Source: Gossypium raimondii
Lineage: Eukaryota; Streptophyta; Magnoliopsida; Malvales; Malvaceae
DNA length: 64,000 nucleotides
Assembly (NCBI RefSeq): GCF_025698545.1
Contig: NC_068567.1
Coordinates: 6,076,001 to 6,140,000 of the forward strand
Direction: 5' to 3'
The translations under genes and the position numbers were made by a program. Below, piece by piece: positions 1 through 9,752 of this stretch; position 1 is the stretch's first letter; each line of letters begins with the position of its first letter. Below the pieces are notes generated by a model, which saw nothing but the letters and a program-made list of their open reading frames with translations, searched no databases and had not been told where the DNA came from.

Positions 1-234
1 TAATACTCAAAAACAATAATTGTCAAATGCATTAAGTTAAGTTTTGTTATTTTCAAATATTGATGCAGTAAACATATTATAATATAAATAATGCCATTTC
101 AGGTTTGTTATTTCTACATATTACTCACTAAAAATTCTATTAATGGATTAATTTTAAGACTGAAATTTTAAAATTCGAAAAGTATATGGGCTTAAAATGA
201 TCTAGCTAGAGAATATAGGATAAATATATAATTG
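1..234. other. AT-rich sequence, nothing recognised
   Basis: No open frame of note and no repeat structure that I can see. If the candidate exon at 956-998 is real, this stretch would belong to the first intron of that minus-strand gene. Confidence 0.4.
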
Positions 235-650
235 TAGGGGTGTTCAAACGATTAACCGAACCAAACGTTTTAATCCTTTAACGGTTAACCGAACCGAATT
301 TTTTTCAAAAAAAATTAACCAAACCGAAATATTTCGGTTAACCGAATTAACTGAATTTTTTTTTTTGTTAAAACAAGTATAAAACATATCAAAATAGATA
401 AATTTAGAATGTTCATTTGACTGAATTAACCGAACCAGTAATAGCCTAACAAGTATAATTTATAATATTATTTATTAAGTTCGGTTAATTCAATTAATTA
501 TTCGATTTCGAACCGAATTAACCGTTAACTGAAATTCTAAAAAACCTTTAACCGACCTCCGACCGAACTAGATCAACCAATTGACCGATTAACCGAATTA
601 GAATGGTTCGGTTAGTTAATTCGATTTTAACCGAAGTTTGAATACCCCTA
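235..650. mobile_element. Small TIR element (MITE-like), AACCGAA-rich
   Basis: The termini are near-perfect inverted repeats: TAGGGGTGTTCAAAC on the left and, read on the other strand, TAGGGGTATTCAAAC on the right. The interior is packed with variants of GGTTAACCGAA in both orientations and has no coding capacity. Flanks share TATAA (left 227-231, right 651-655); the next three flanking bases differ by transitions only, so a decayed 8-bp hAT-type duplication or a 5-bp duplication are both possible. An element with similar ends sits at 52266-52774. Confidence 0.65.
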
Positions 651-955
651 TATAACCATACACAGAATACAAGATTAATAATTGAATATAAACAAATAAA
701 TTTAATATCTAAACTAAAATTTCTAAATTTAAAAATATAAAAACTAAAATTTATCAATTCAAAAAAATGCAAAACTAAAATTAATCAAATTACCCAAAAA
801 CAATCATATATAGCAAGATATGCAAAAAAAAAAGAGCCAAGATAAACACAGAATTCAACATACCCCAAAAGCTGATAAAAAAGCCCAACAATTTAAAACA
901 ACACAAGATCAAAAAGAGAGAGTAGAAATTGGTCAAGAAAATGAAATATTTTTAC

Positions 956-998
956 CTTCCTTGTTTGATGATGCAAAAAAGGGAAAACACACTCCCAT
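956..998 (-). CDS. Candidate first coding exon of an unidentified minus-strand gene
   Basis: On the minus strand an ATG at 998 opens a 14-codon frame (MGVCFPFFASSNKE) that ends at a consensus donor (GAAG|GTAAAA, junction 956/955). The start Met-Gly with Cys at position 4 resembles N-myristoylated/palmitoylated proteins such as some receptor-like cytoplasmic kinases, but 14 residues cannot identify a family. Upstream (999 to about 1300) is pyrimidine-rich on the minus strand with TCTCTC tracts, as expected of a plant 5' UTR, and this stretch is not visibly repetitive. The rest of the gene would lie left of the window, with the 235-650 element inside the first intron. This is an inference from splice-site and composition signals only. 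Confidence 0.35.
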
Positions 999-1330
999 AA
1001 TCAATCAAACAAAACCCAGACTTTCACAAAGTTCTTAGAAAATTACTTCAAACCATCTTCACTTTCACACTTCAACACACACAAAACAAAAACCATCTCT
1101 GAATTTCCTCTTAGCACCCAATATTTACCAACTCTTTTTAATTCTCTCTCTATGATCTAAACTGCCCATTTAAGACAAGGATTGAAACCCAAAGTGGCTG
1201 ATCAACAAATGGAAGAAACAAAGAAACTCATGTAAGAAGAATAGAATCTACAGAAAGAAGGAAAAGGAAAAGGTTTAATTTAATGGTGGAAAGCAGAGGC
1301 TGAATCAGTACTTTACGTGTAATTATCCCC

Positions 1331-2138
1331 TACTCAAGTGATTAGTGACAAATAATCCACTGATTACACTCCAAGTTCATGTTTAAGTTTTCACTTTTCA
1401 TCGTCGGGTTGGATCATTTGACAACTTATAATCTTTGTCCTTTTTTAAAAATTAGGGGGTTGGGTTTATGAAAGATTTATTATTTTAAGTAATACAATTA
1501 TTGGAATTAGTGACTGAATTTACGATTAAGTTTTGGTGTTTAATTAAAATTTTAAGATTTTAGGAGTTTAATGATTCTTTTTAAATTGAGAGATCACAAT
1601 GAAATTTTCCAAAAATTTTAAGAAAATTTAATTAAAATTTCCAGAAAGAAAAGTTATAATAAAAATTTCAAAAACTAAAGGTGGAGGCTAATTGAAATTT
1701 CTAAAAGTTTTCAAGCAAGAAATTAAATTTTTCAAAATTTTAGGGGCCCTTCAGCACAATTACCACCCGCCCCCTAATCGGAACGTAACATTACTTTATC
1801 TTGTTTGTTTTTTATTTATTTTGAATATAAAATTTTATTGTTTAATTGATGAAATAGATGATTATTATCTAAAAGTACATTTTTATTAAATGTTATTGTT
1901 ATAAAATTTATTTTTTTAACATCAACAAGTAAAAAGGTGGCAACAAGTTATACATTATTAGCATGCAAATTATTTTTTCGCAATCAAAAAAAAAATTAAA
2001 TTTACAATAAAATTAGCAAAATAATATATATCTCTCAAAATGTATTTAAATGTTATTTTTTTGAAAAAAATAATTGTAATTATAAATTAAAAATTGATAA
2101 GTATACATACTATTTAAGTTAAATGTGAAACTAGACGC
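1331..2138. other. AT-rich intergenic sequence, nothing supported
   Basis: Low-complexity A/T tracts with degenerate repeats of short A+T words. A 65-codon open frame around 1692-1889 has no recognisable domain and looks like chance. Confidence 0.4.
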
Positions 2139-2148
2139 ATTAGAAAGT

Positions 2149-2527
2149 AGAGGTGATCATGGGTTGGGCTACTCCGCCCAGCCCGATGGCCTACCTGAAA
2201 AATAGGAGGGTTCAGGTAAAAATATAGGCCCGAAATATGAGTTTGGGAAAAAATGAGGCCCGTTTAGAAAACGGGCCGGGCTTCGGGAAAAACTTTTTTG
2301 GCCCCTGCCCAGCCTGAATTTTATATTAAATATATATATATTTTAATTTTTAATCAAGTATATATATTTCATATGGACAGGGCCGGGCTCGGGCTTAGCA
2401 ATTTTCTCTCGGGCCGGACTTGGACAAAATTTTAGGCCCATATTTCGGGCCGGGCCAGGCCCAGTCCTAAAAAATGGGCCTAAAATTTTGTTTGGGCCCA
2501 GCCCAAACCCGACCCATGATCACCTCT
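2149..2527. mobile_element. 379-bp TIR element with 10-bp target duplication
   Basis: Terminal inverted repeats AGAGGTGATCATGGGT are identical at both ends for 16 bases, then continue imperfectly into GGGC-rich sequence. The element is flanked by the exact direct repeat ATTAGAAAGT (2139-2148 and 2528-2537), which marks a target-site duplication. A 9-10 bp duplication fits the Mutator superfamily. The interior is rich in GGGCC/GGCCC words around an AT-rich centre and has no coding capacity, so this is a non-autonomous element. A related sequence lies at 53774-54180. Confidence 0.8.
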
Positions 2528-2616
2528 ATTAGAAAGTGAGTTTTAATAAATTTTTGTGTAATTGAAGTCGATTTAATATTAATATAATTGGTCGTTAATC
2601 CAAATAAAAAAATGTA

Positions 2617-3053
2617 GGGTAAATTATAAAAAGTAGTCATTTTTGTTTGCCTCAAATTACATTTTAGTCACTTGTATTTGAAATGTTACGTTTTAGTTAC
2701 TTACATTATTATTTTGTTACGAAGTAGTCACTCTACTGTTAAGCTCCGTTACCTCTCTAACAATGATCCTACATGGCAGTCCAAATAGGTTTTAAATGCC
2801 AATTTGAATGTCCTACGTGGCAATCTAAATTAAATTTATTTAATTAAAAATATATTTTCATCCCAACAATTGGACATCCAAGTTGGCATTTAAAACCCAT
2901 TTGGACTGCTGTAAGGAGGTAACAGAGTTTAACAATAGAGTGACCACTTCGTAACCAAACGATAACGTAAGTGATTAAAACGTAACATTTTAAATATAAG
3001 TGACTGAAATGTAATCTGGCACAAACAAAAGTGACTATTTTTATAATTTACCC
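2617..3053. mobile_element. 437-bp hairpin element with long inverted arms
   Basis: The left part from GGGTAAATTATAAAAA and the right part, read in reverse complement from GGGTAAATTATAAAAA, match over roughly 190 bases each with scattered mismatches, leaving only a short AT-rich loop. Flanks AAAATGTA (2609-2616) and AAAATATA (3054-3061) agree at seven of eight positions, a probable target duplication. It has no coding capacity. The ends resemble those of the element at 59692-60377. Confidence 0.7.
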
Positions 3054-3071
3054 AAAATATAATTCTAGAAT

Positions 3072-3075
<4 letters not shown>

Positions 3076-3113
<38 letters not shown>

Positions 3114-3115
3114 AT
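3076..3115. repeat. (AT)n microsatellite
   Basis: About 40 bases of almost pure alternating A/T with one phase slip. From here to about 4147 the sequence is AT-rich and I see no other feature. Confidence 0.9.
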
Positions 3116-4147
3116 GTATTAAAAATTATAAGATAAAATGGAATCAATTCCATTCTTAGACAAACTGAATATTTGGCAAAAATTTAAAATGGAGAATACA
3201 AACCATCTTTTTAAAAGCTATGGTATCACCTGGTTTCTCCACCTCACTCTTTCCATTGCAATATATATATATTAAAGATGTACCTTTTAATATAAATGAA
3301 AAACATAAGCATTAATCACAAAATATCATTGCAATTTAGTAAGTTGAGTTTAGGATAGATCAAATTCGTTAATATTATGATATTTTAATAAAAAATATAA
3401 TAAATAATTTATTGTAATTCATTATTAAAATTTTGATATATAAATTATAAAATTTAAATTTCTAAACAATTAATATAAATTATTTGTAAAAGTTAATTTG
3501 AATATATAAATAATATTTTGATATTAAAATATAATTGTTACCAAATTCAAATATATAATATTATATATTTGAAATTAATTTCAAAAAGAAATGATTGTAT
3601 ACCCAACATAAATATTACAAAAAATATGAAGTTAATCCTTTTGCTCTTTTGAAGATTTAGATTCAATTGTCAACACAGTTAAAATTTTTCAATTAAGTTT
3701 ACTAGTGAGACATTTAAAAAAATTCACATTGAAATTAACTTAAATTTAGTAAAATAATTTTAATGTTATTCACAATTAAACTTAAATTTTAAATTTTAAA
3801 AAATTCTTAAAAAAAACCTAAATTTCAAACATACAAATATTCTAAACAGTTACATCGCATTTTTAAGTTTTTAAGAATATATATTTATTTTGGTACAAAG
3901 AAAGTAAAGGATAAAGTTAAAATTCGACTTTTAATGATTTGTTCATATTATATTTAAATTAATATAAATCTCGAATTTTGTAACATAAAATTTGAAATTT
4001 GCCAATTCATATATCAATGCAGAGAAATGCACCTAATTAATTAGGAATTAGACTGGTTTTAAAACAATAAGCTAATTAATTAGTCACCCCACTATTGATT
4101 TCATATTAACATACTACAAAAAAAAAAAAAAATTGTGAGTAAAAGTA

Positions 4148-4481
4148 GTCTCTTGTACTGATAATCAAAATGCATTTTATTTTCCCTACTAAAAAAATAG
4201 TGAGATTAGTTCATATACGTTAAATCAAAAAGTAAATTGGTCATTCTGTTAAAAATTTCATCCATTTTTACTATTAAAAACTGGTCCTTGTACATCAGCA
4301 CGAGGTATATGTTACAAGTCACTTGTTACTGTCTGGTTATTTTATCAACCATGCCAGTTTTTAACAGTACAAATGAATTTTTTTTTAACAAAAAGGACCA
4401 ATTTGATCTTTAATCTAACGTATAAGGACTAATTTACTCATTTTTTAAATAAAGAGGATAAAATGCAATCTAGCTCTTACT
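4148..4481. mobile_element. Hairpin MITE-like element
   Basis: The left arm (TGCATTTTATTTTCC..., TTAGTTCATATACGTTA...) reappears inverted on the right (GGATAAAATGCAATC..., TAACGTATAAGGACTAA...). Arms of about 130 bases surround a short unique centre. A homologous copy, interrupted by another element, lies at 36225-36782, which confirms that this is a dispersed family. Ends are approximate. Confidence 0.65.
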
Positions 4482-4610
4482 ACAAAGGCCTTTATGATAT
4501 TTTTACCTAATATCGTTCATAATTGATAATAATGATATTGGTGGGTTTGGATTAATTTTTTTAAATGATGGTTATTATGTAATTTTTTTAAAAAAGAAAC
4601 CTAAGTAAAT

Positions 4611-4743
4611 AACAGAAATTTTCAGTCCAATGATTTTTAAATTTTCTTAAAAAATGTTTACCTAGTATTTTTAAATAACAGAAATTTTCAGTCCAATGAT
4701 TTTTAAATTTTCTTAAAAAAATGTTTACCTAGTATTTTTAAAT
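4611..4743. repeat. 66-bp near-perfect tandem duplication
   Basis: The unit starting AACAGAAATTTTCAGTCC occurs at 4611-4676 and again at 4677-4743. The second copy differs by a single extra A in a homopolymer. Near identity implies a recent duplication. Confidence 0.9.
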
Positions 4744-4920
4744 TACTTTTATTAATTTTAATTTAAATAGAAAAATAAAATATATAATTTAGCTCAGTTT
4801 GGATAATTATAAATTTTAACTTATCTCAATTTATTTTCTCAACCCTAGGAAGAGATGATCTCAATATTTTAGCACATTTAAAAAAGTGGCAAAAAAACAT
4901 GAAGGCAACAATAAAAGTAG

Positions 4921-5126
4921 GAGAAAGGATATTATATAAAATTATGATTCCACTCATTCTTATCTCTTTCTAGTAGGAGAATGATAAATCAGATTTTTCC
5001 TCCTTATTTTTAGCATTTTTAGTTGGATTTGAATTTTTTCCGGAGAAAAAATCCGATTTGCCATTCTCTTATTGGAAAGGGATAATGATAACGTGGAATC
5101 ACAGTTTCATACAATCCCTTCTCTAA
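4921..5126. mobile_element. Palindromic MITE-like element 3' of the glutaredoxin gene
   Basis: The two halves are inverted copies: GGATATTATATAAAATTATG then TGATTCCACTCATTCTTATC on the left mirrors GATAATGATAACGTGGAATC then CACAGTTTCATACAATCCC on the right, with a centre near 5030. It has no coding capacity. It ends about 180 bp beyond the stop codon of the minus-strand glutaredoxin and may lie within or next to its transcript end. Confidence 0.6.
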
Positions 5127-5303
5127 AACAGCTCATAGCCTAAAATGCTGAGAAAAATACCCACTTGAAGAATTATTGATCAACCAAAGAGAGAAAAGTG
5201 TTTGACTTTGAGGATTAGACTCAAAATTTCCAAAATTCAAAGCACAAGTTCATATAAAAGATACATTAATTAGCAGTCTCTATAAATTACTTTCAGTACA
5301 AGG

Positions 5304-5612
5304 TCAAAGCCAAATGGCCCCTGCATTTTTGAGCAAGTTCTTCAACGAACCATTGAGCTGAAGGGTCAAGATTGTGTTCGCAGAGCCAACAAATTTGCCA
5401 CCTATAAACACCGCCGGGACCGGCGGCTTGCACCCGAGTCTCGTCAAAGCCCACTCCATTTCCTTGCCTCTTGCATCTTCGTCCAGCTCGTAGATTGCTG
5501 GGCTCACCCCTTGCTCGTAAAACAGTCTCTTGATTGCATGGCACATGCAACACGAGCTCTTGCTGAAGATCACCACTGCCTTTTGAGATGCCAGTTTTGC
5601 AACTCGATCCAT
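5304..5612 (-). CDS. CC-type (ROXY-class) glutaredoxin
   Basis: Single-exon 102-residue protein with one thioredoxin-like glutaredoxin domain across its whole length. Visible features: active site CCMC at residues 21-24 after a KSS lead, the conserved VP (cis-proline) segment near residues 65-66, the following GG at the glutathione pocket, and a C-terminus AIWL that matches the ALWL-type tail used by ROXYs to bind TOPLESS corepressors. By family it would act in cytosol and nucleus on TGA bZIP factors, in development and stress or nitrogen signalling. The ATG at 5612 is chosen because the glutaredoxin homology begins there. An upstream in-frame extension to 5693 adds a sequence without domain character and would run into the TATA-like box. 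The sequence is closer to the Arabidopsis GRXC11-C14 type than its paralogue at 25.4 kb; this subtype is judged from memory. Confidence 0.93.
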   Translation of the reverse strand: MDRVAKLASQKAVVIFSKSSCCMCHAIKRLFYEQGVSPAIYELDEDARGKEMEWALTRLGCKPPVPAVFIGGKFVGSANTILTLQLNGSLKNLLKNAGAIWL

Positions 5613-5691
5613 ATAGTGAAAATTCTGAAGAGAAATTTGAAGGTTGAAGCAAATGGTGGTTGATTGATTTGATGCTGTCATGAACATAAAC

Positions 5692-5701
5692 ATATATATA
5701 C
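5692..5701 (-). promoter_or_regulatory. TATA-like box of the glutaredoxin gene
   Basis: On the minus strand TATATATATG lies 80-90 bases before the ATG at 5612, a normal plant spacing for a short 5' leader. No other core element is evident. Confidence 0.45.
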
Positions 5702-6194
5702 ATGGGTGGGGATATACGCCATTGTTTGAAGGTGGTGAGCTTGGGAATTACGTAATTAAGATGAAGGAAAAGGAGGCAAAAGGAAATGAAAAGGTGAAGG
5801 TTCCATTGAGATATTTGGATGAATTGATGCCATGGCACCATTGATTTGATAGAGATTTGTGTGGTTTTCTCGTAGAATCTTGCAAAACTCAAAATACATG
5901 GATAAGCCCAACGCATTGCCGAAAGAGGGGGGTCCTGTTCATGGCATTCTTTTTCGTTAGAATAAAGAAAAGAATTAATTCGAATTTTAATTTAATTTGT
6001 TTATTCAGTTATTTTAGTTAGTTTATAGTTTGTTATTAGTCTTTTCATATTATAATTTAAAATTTTAGTCATAATTAAACAATAACTTTCAAATTTATTA
6101 AATTTTAAAAATTACGTGGCAAGTAGAATTTACATTCGGAATACCAAATCAGCATACTATTTTTATATAATAATAACCAAAAAGTCACATAAAT

Positions 6195-6275
6195 AATCTG
6201 TTGGCCCAATAGCAAGAGCATTATGTTGTAACATGAAAATTTAGGTTCAATCTCAAACAATCCTATTCATCTCCT
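6195..6275 (+). repeat. tRNA-like (SINE-type) relic
   Basis: The phrase TTGGCCCAATAGCAAGAGCA followed about 40 bases later by TTTAGGTTCAATCTC resembles decayed Pol III A and B boxes. No cloverleaf can be drawn, so this is not a tRNA gene. The surrounding 5950-6480 is AT-rich with nothing else recognised. Confidence 0.3.
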
Positions 6276-6491
6276 TCTATTAATAATAAAATTAGATGCC
6301 AAAACGAGATTAAAGGAAAGACAAATAAATGTGGGTATAGCTTGACTCTATTTGGCTCATGAACCCTTCAACTTGTTATTGCTTGACACGTTCCCCCTCT
6401 CTTTTGATTCAATGGAAATATTTTTAGCCCCTTCAAAACTTAAAAGCATAAATTAAACAAATGATAACTAAATTCAGATTAAATTTATATT

Positions 6492-7195
6492 CTAGTCACT
6501 GACTCACTTAACTATCAAAAATTACATTATGATCATTCATGTTATCGGTTTGTAATATTTTAGTCACCCATCCATTAACTTTTGTTACCTCTTAACAAAA
6601 TGATTGCGTGACATGTTAATTCAAGGGTTAATAACTAATTTGGCCTATGAAATATATCTAAAGCATCACTTTGATACTTTTAGAAAAAAATAAACAATAA
6701 TTCTAAAAATTAAGAAATGTCATAAAATTCTTAAAAACATATGAAAATTCATAATTTATTTTCTAATATTATTAAAATATTTTAAAAAATTATAGTCATG
6801 CAGAAATTTAAAAAATTTTAAATTCCAAAAAGATTCTAATAAAATTTTATCAACCATTTGGAAGTTAAGATTAATTTTGATCAAAATTTTATGGAATTTT
6901 AAATTTTTACAAAATTATAAATTATAAAAATATATTTATAATTCTAGAAAATAAAATATGAATTTTCATAATTTTTATAAATTTATGATAATTTTAAATT
7001 TTTTAGAATTAATGTTAAAATTCAAAGGTACCAAATTGAAAATATAGTACCCAAGGGCCAATTTAGTTATTAACCATTGCGTCAACACGTCATCATTTCG
7101 TTAAGAGAGTAAGAGAAGTTAATGAGGAGTGACAAAATTGTAAATACCTGATAACTTTAGTGACTATAATGTAACTTTTGTAATTAGGTGGTCAA
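6492..7195. mobile_element. About 700-bp inverted-repeat (hairpin) element
   Basis: The left arm (AGTCACTGACTCACTT, then AAAATTACATTATGATCA, then AGGGTTAATAACTAATTTGG) is repeated in inverse order on the right (CCAATTTAGTTATTAACC, TAGTGACTATAATGTAAC). The loop is an AT-rich region of about 320 bases. It has no coding capacity. Ends are approximate and I could not fix a target duplication. Confidence 0.6.
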
Positions 7196-7205
7196 AATGT
7201 ATTTT

Positions 7206-8134
7206 TAACAGCAGCTATTTGTGCAGTTTAACCAAATTCAAAATATTCATTTTTTTTCGAATTTAAATCTTTTTAACCTTTGGTTAAATGGAAAATATAC
7301 ATCTTTAGCCCCTCCAGAAAACTTATAATTCAATTCAAGTTCTTTTAACAAAAAAATAATTTTGACCCTCAAAATTTTATAATTATATATTTTCCCTAAA
7401 CAAAATTCATGACTTTTCCAATTGCATGAGATAGATGAATTACAATAACAGGTAAAGCCCGAATAATCAACACGACTAGCACGACTCGAACCCAAACCAC
7501 ACCTGGAACAATGAACACCCTTAATCATTAAATCATTACATGGGATTCAATTTGAATATAGTATTTGTAACTTCTACTTTTAAATAATGACATCCTTCTA
7601 GAAAAAGCCCCCATAAACAGTTGAATTAAGACGTGTCGGAGAATGTCAATCTTTGGATAAGATATTTGATATGATAAACTTGAGAATTAAATAAGATGCT
7701 GATGATATATAAATGCATGCATATGTTTGCATCAGAAAATGATGTAATAAATAATAACACTAAGTATTAAGGATTTGGATTAAATTTAAATTTTGAAATA
7801 TTTTATTTTTGATTTGAATAGGACTAACGATAAATTATAAAATAGACGAGGATACATGTAGTTATATTTTAAAGACGACATTATTTGAATGAACAATCAC
7901 AAATTCTGAATATAAGCAGTAAAATATACATAAAAATATTTTTAAAAATGAATCATCTGTTATTAATTAAGTAACAATTTCAAGTTATATTTTATATTCA
8001 ATAACTAATTCATCATACCACAAAATTAAAAGTTATAGTAATTTCTTTTTCCAAAGAGATGAAATTTGCCTCTTTTGGGTTTTATTTCCTTTCTTTGTAG
8101 CAAAGTTTGGCTTTCTTGGATAATATAATTTTTT
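7206..8134. other. AT-rich intergenic sequence, nothing supported
   Basis: No long frame with domain character and no clear repeat. A 93-codon minus frame at 7247-7528 has atypical low-complexity composition and is likely chance. Confidence 0.4.
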
Positions 8135-8755
8135 TATTTTTGTATTTCACAATTAAGTTTATTTGGGTATATGTATTTATTATTTATTTTTATATTTGAG
8201 CTTGACAACTAATTTATTTTGATCTCGAATTTAAAAATATAAAAGTTTGATGATGTGATACTCTACAATTTTGTCACATCATCACTTGAAAATTAAAAAA
8301 AAATCTATATAAATTTTCAGGTGATGATAAAGTACAAATTTAAAGTGTCATAGTGTTCCAATAAATGAACCAGTAGTTGAACCGGTCAAACTACTAGTTC
8401 TCTATTTAATCAATTTGATCGGTTCAACTATTAAGCTAACAATAATTAAAATTAAAAATTTGTTAAATCGACTCAATCTATTCCACTACTGGTTTTTTTT
8501 TATTTTTTAATTTTACCAGTTTGGAACAATTTTCAATTCAACCAGTTCAACCCCTTTGTTTGGACTAATATACCAATCAATTCTCGGTCCAATTGGTCTG
8601 ACTGACCAATCCAATAATGTTTCAAGAACATTAGTCACATCATTAAATCTTGACAAAATTCAAATTTAAATATCAAAATAGATCTAATTACCAAATTCAA
8701 ATAACAAAATAAACCCAAAATAAATACGAATACTTGCATTGTCGAATTATAAAAA
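8135..8755. mobile_element. Two nested inverted-repeat elements
   Basis: The outer arms pair TTAAGTTTATTTGGGTATA... (about 8152) with its inverted counterpart ending near 8750, and GATGATGTGATAC with GTCACATCATTAAATC. Inside, about 8360-8625, is a second unit rich in AACCGGTC/GAACCAGT words in both orientations. It reads as one MITE inserted in another. Boundaries are approximate. Confidence 0.45.
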
Positions 8756-9436
8756 TATATATATGAGAAGTTGACTTCCATTTAATATCTTAATTTGTTG
8801 CTAATATGCTGTTAGTTTATCCAATGCAAGAGCTTAGTTACAAAAGCTTTCTTATGTAATTAAATCATATTTTTATCACCTAGATACTTGAGGAAAACAT
8901 TAAGATTATATGTTACATTATCCAAAATATTTCTTTTACAGGTATTGATACGATACTACAGTGTTGGAATACTACATCACCTAGACATATTACATCCTAC
9001 AGTCCAACATTCCCACTTAAATATCTGTTGTAGCTTCAAGGAACCCCCATTTGGATTAGATCACCAAGATATATAACAGTGCTCGAATTAGATTCACTCT
9101 ATCTGTCCACCATTCTTGAACCTTGTTGTCAGAACAATGTAGGTGCTATAACGCTCTCAACACTTTTGAGTATAGTGAGATTTGGTCTGTGACTATTTAT
9201 GGATAAAGGCTAGGTTGAGAATTTGGAGGACTTCTTAATTAACGTGATTGTCCTGCTATCATCTTGGTGAGATTAATCAGTTGATTAGTGACTATCAAAA
9301 AGAATATAATCCTCCATGAAGAAAATGACATGAGAGCATCAAATCTATTCTATAGGAGTTGTTTTACTTAATTCATTTATGATTATTTCACCAATATTGA
9401 AACCTTAAGCAAGAAGGTATTTGAGCGAAAGAAGTT
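8756..9436. other. Intergenic sequence, unrecognised; hosts the Copia insertion
   Basis: Less AT-rich than its neighbours, with a 62-codon frame at 8888-9076 that shows no domain. The same unrecognised sequence appears to continue at 14254-14500 after the Copia element, so it is a pre-existing sequence split by the insertion, perhaps itself an older element. Confidence 0.35.
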
Positions 9437-9441
9437 CTTTC

Positions 9442-9647
9442 TGATAGAATATATAAAAGATAGTCAGTTGCTAGTAGTTAAGCTGTCAGTTACTAGCGGT
9501 TAGCAGTTAAGTTGTTAGTAGTTATTCTGGTAAAAAGCTAACAGCTTCACAGTAGTTCTATAAATGCTGTATCGATCCACTTCTGTAATCAATGAAAAAG
9601 TTGTATATGCACTGCATAATTAAGCATGCATATTCTATATTCTAACA
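9442..9647 (+). repeat. 5' LTR of the Copia element
   Basis: 206 bp from TGATAG to TAACA. It contains a TATA box (TCTATAAATG, 9557-9566) and a downstream AATGAAAAA poly(A)-like signal. It is near identical to 14043-14248. Confidence 0.95.
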
Positions 9648-9659
9648 TGGTATCAGAGG
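9648..9659 (+). other. Primer-binding site for initiator tRNA-Met
   Basis: TGGTATCAGAGG directly abuts the 5' LTR and matches the usual plant Copia primer site TGGTATCAGAGC complementary to the 3' end of initiator methionyl tRNA, with a change at the last base. Confidence 0.9.
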
Positions 9660-9752
9660 TTCTCTTATCATACGTTCAGTTTGGGTTCTAGTTGCTTATA
9701 CTGCATAGAACCATTGTCGAGTCCCTCCGCTGCTCACTCAGCTGCTCCAACG

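Noticed and set aside
820..1038. 72-codon plus frame (Lys/Gln-rich)
   Set aside because: Low-complexity translation of A-rich DNA, opposite the candidate minus-strand exon and leader.
5293..5916. 207-codon minus frame overlapping the first glutaredoxin
   Set aside because: It is a different frame from the one carrying the CCMC active site and shows no domain; it is a shadow of the glutaredoxin gene plus its promoter.
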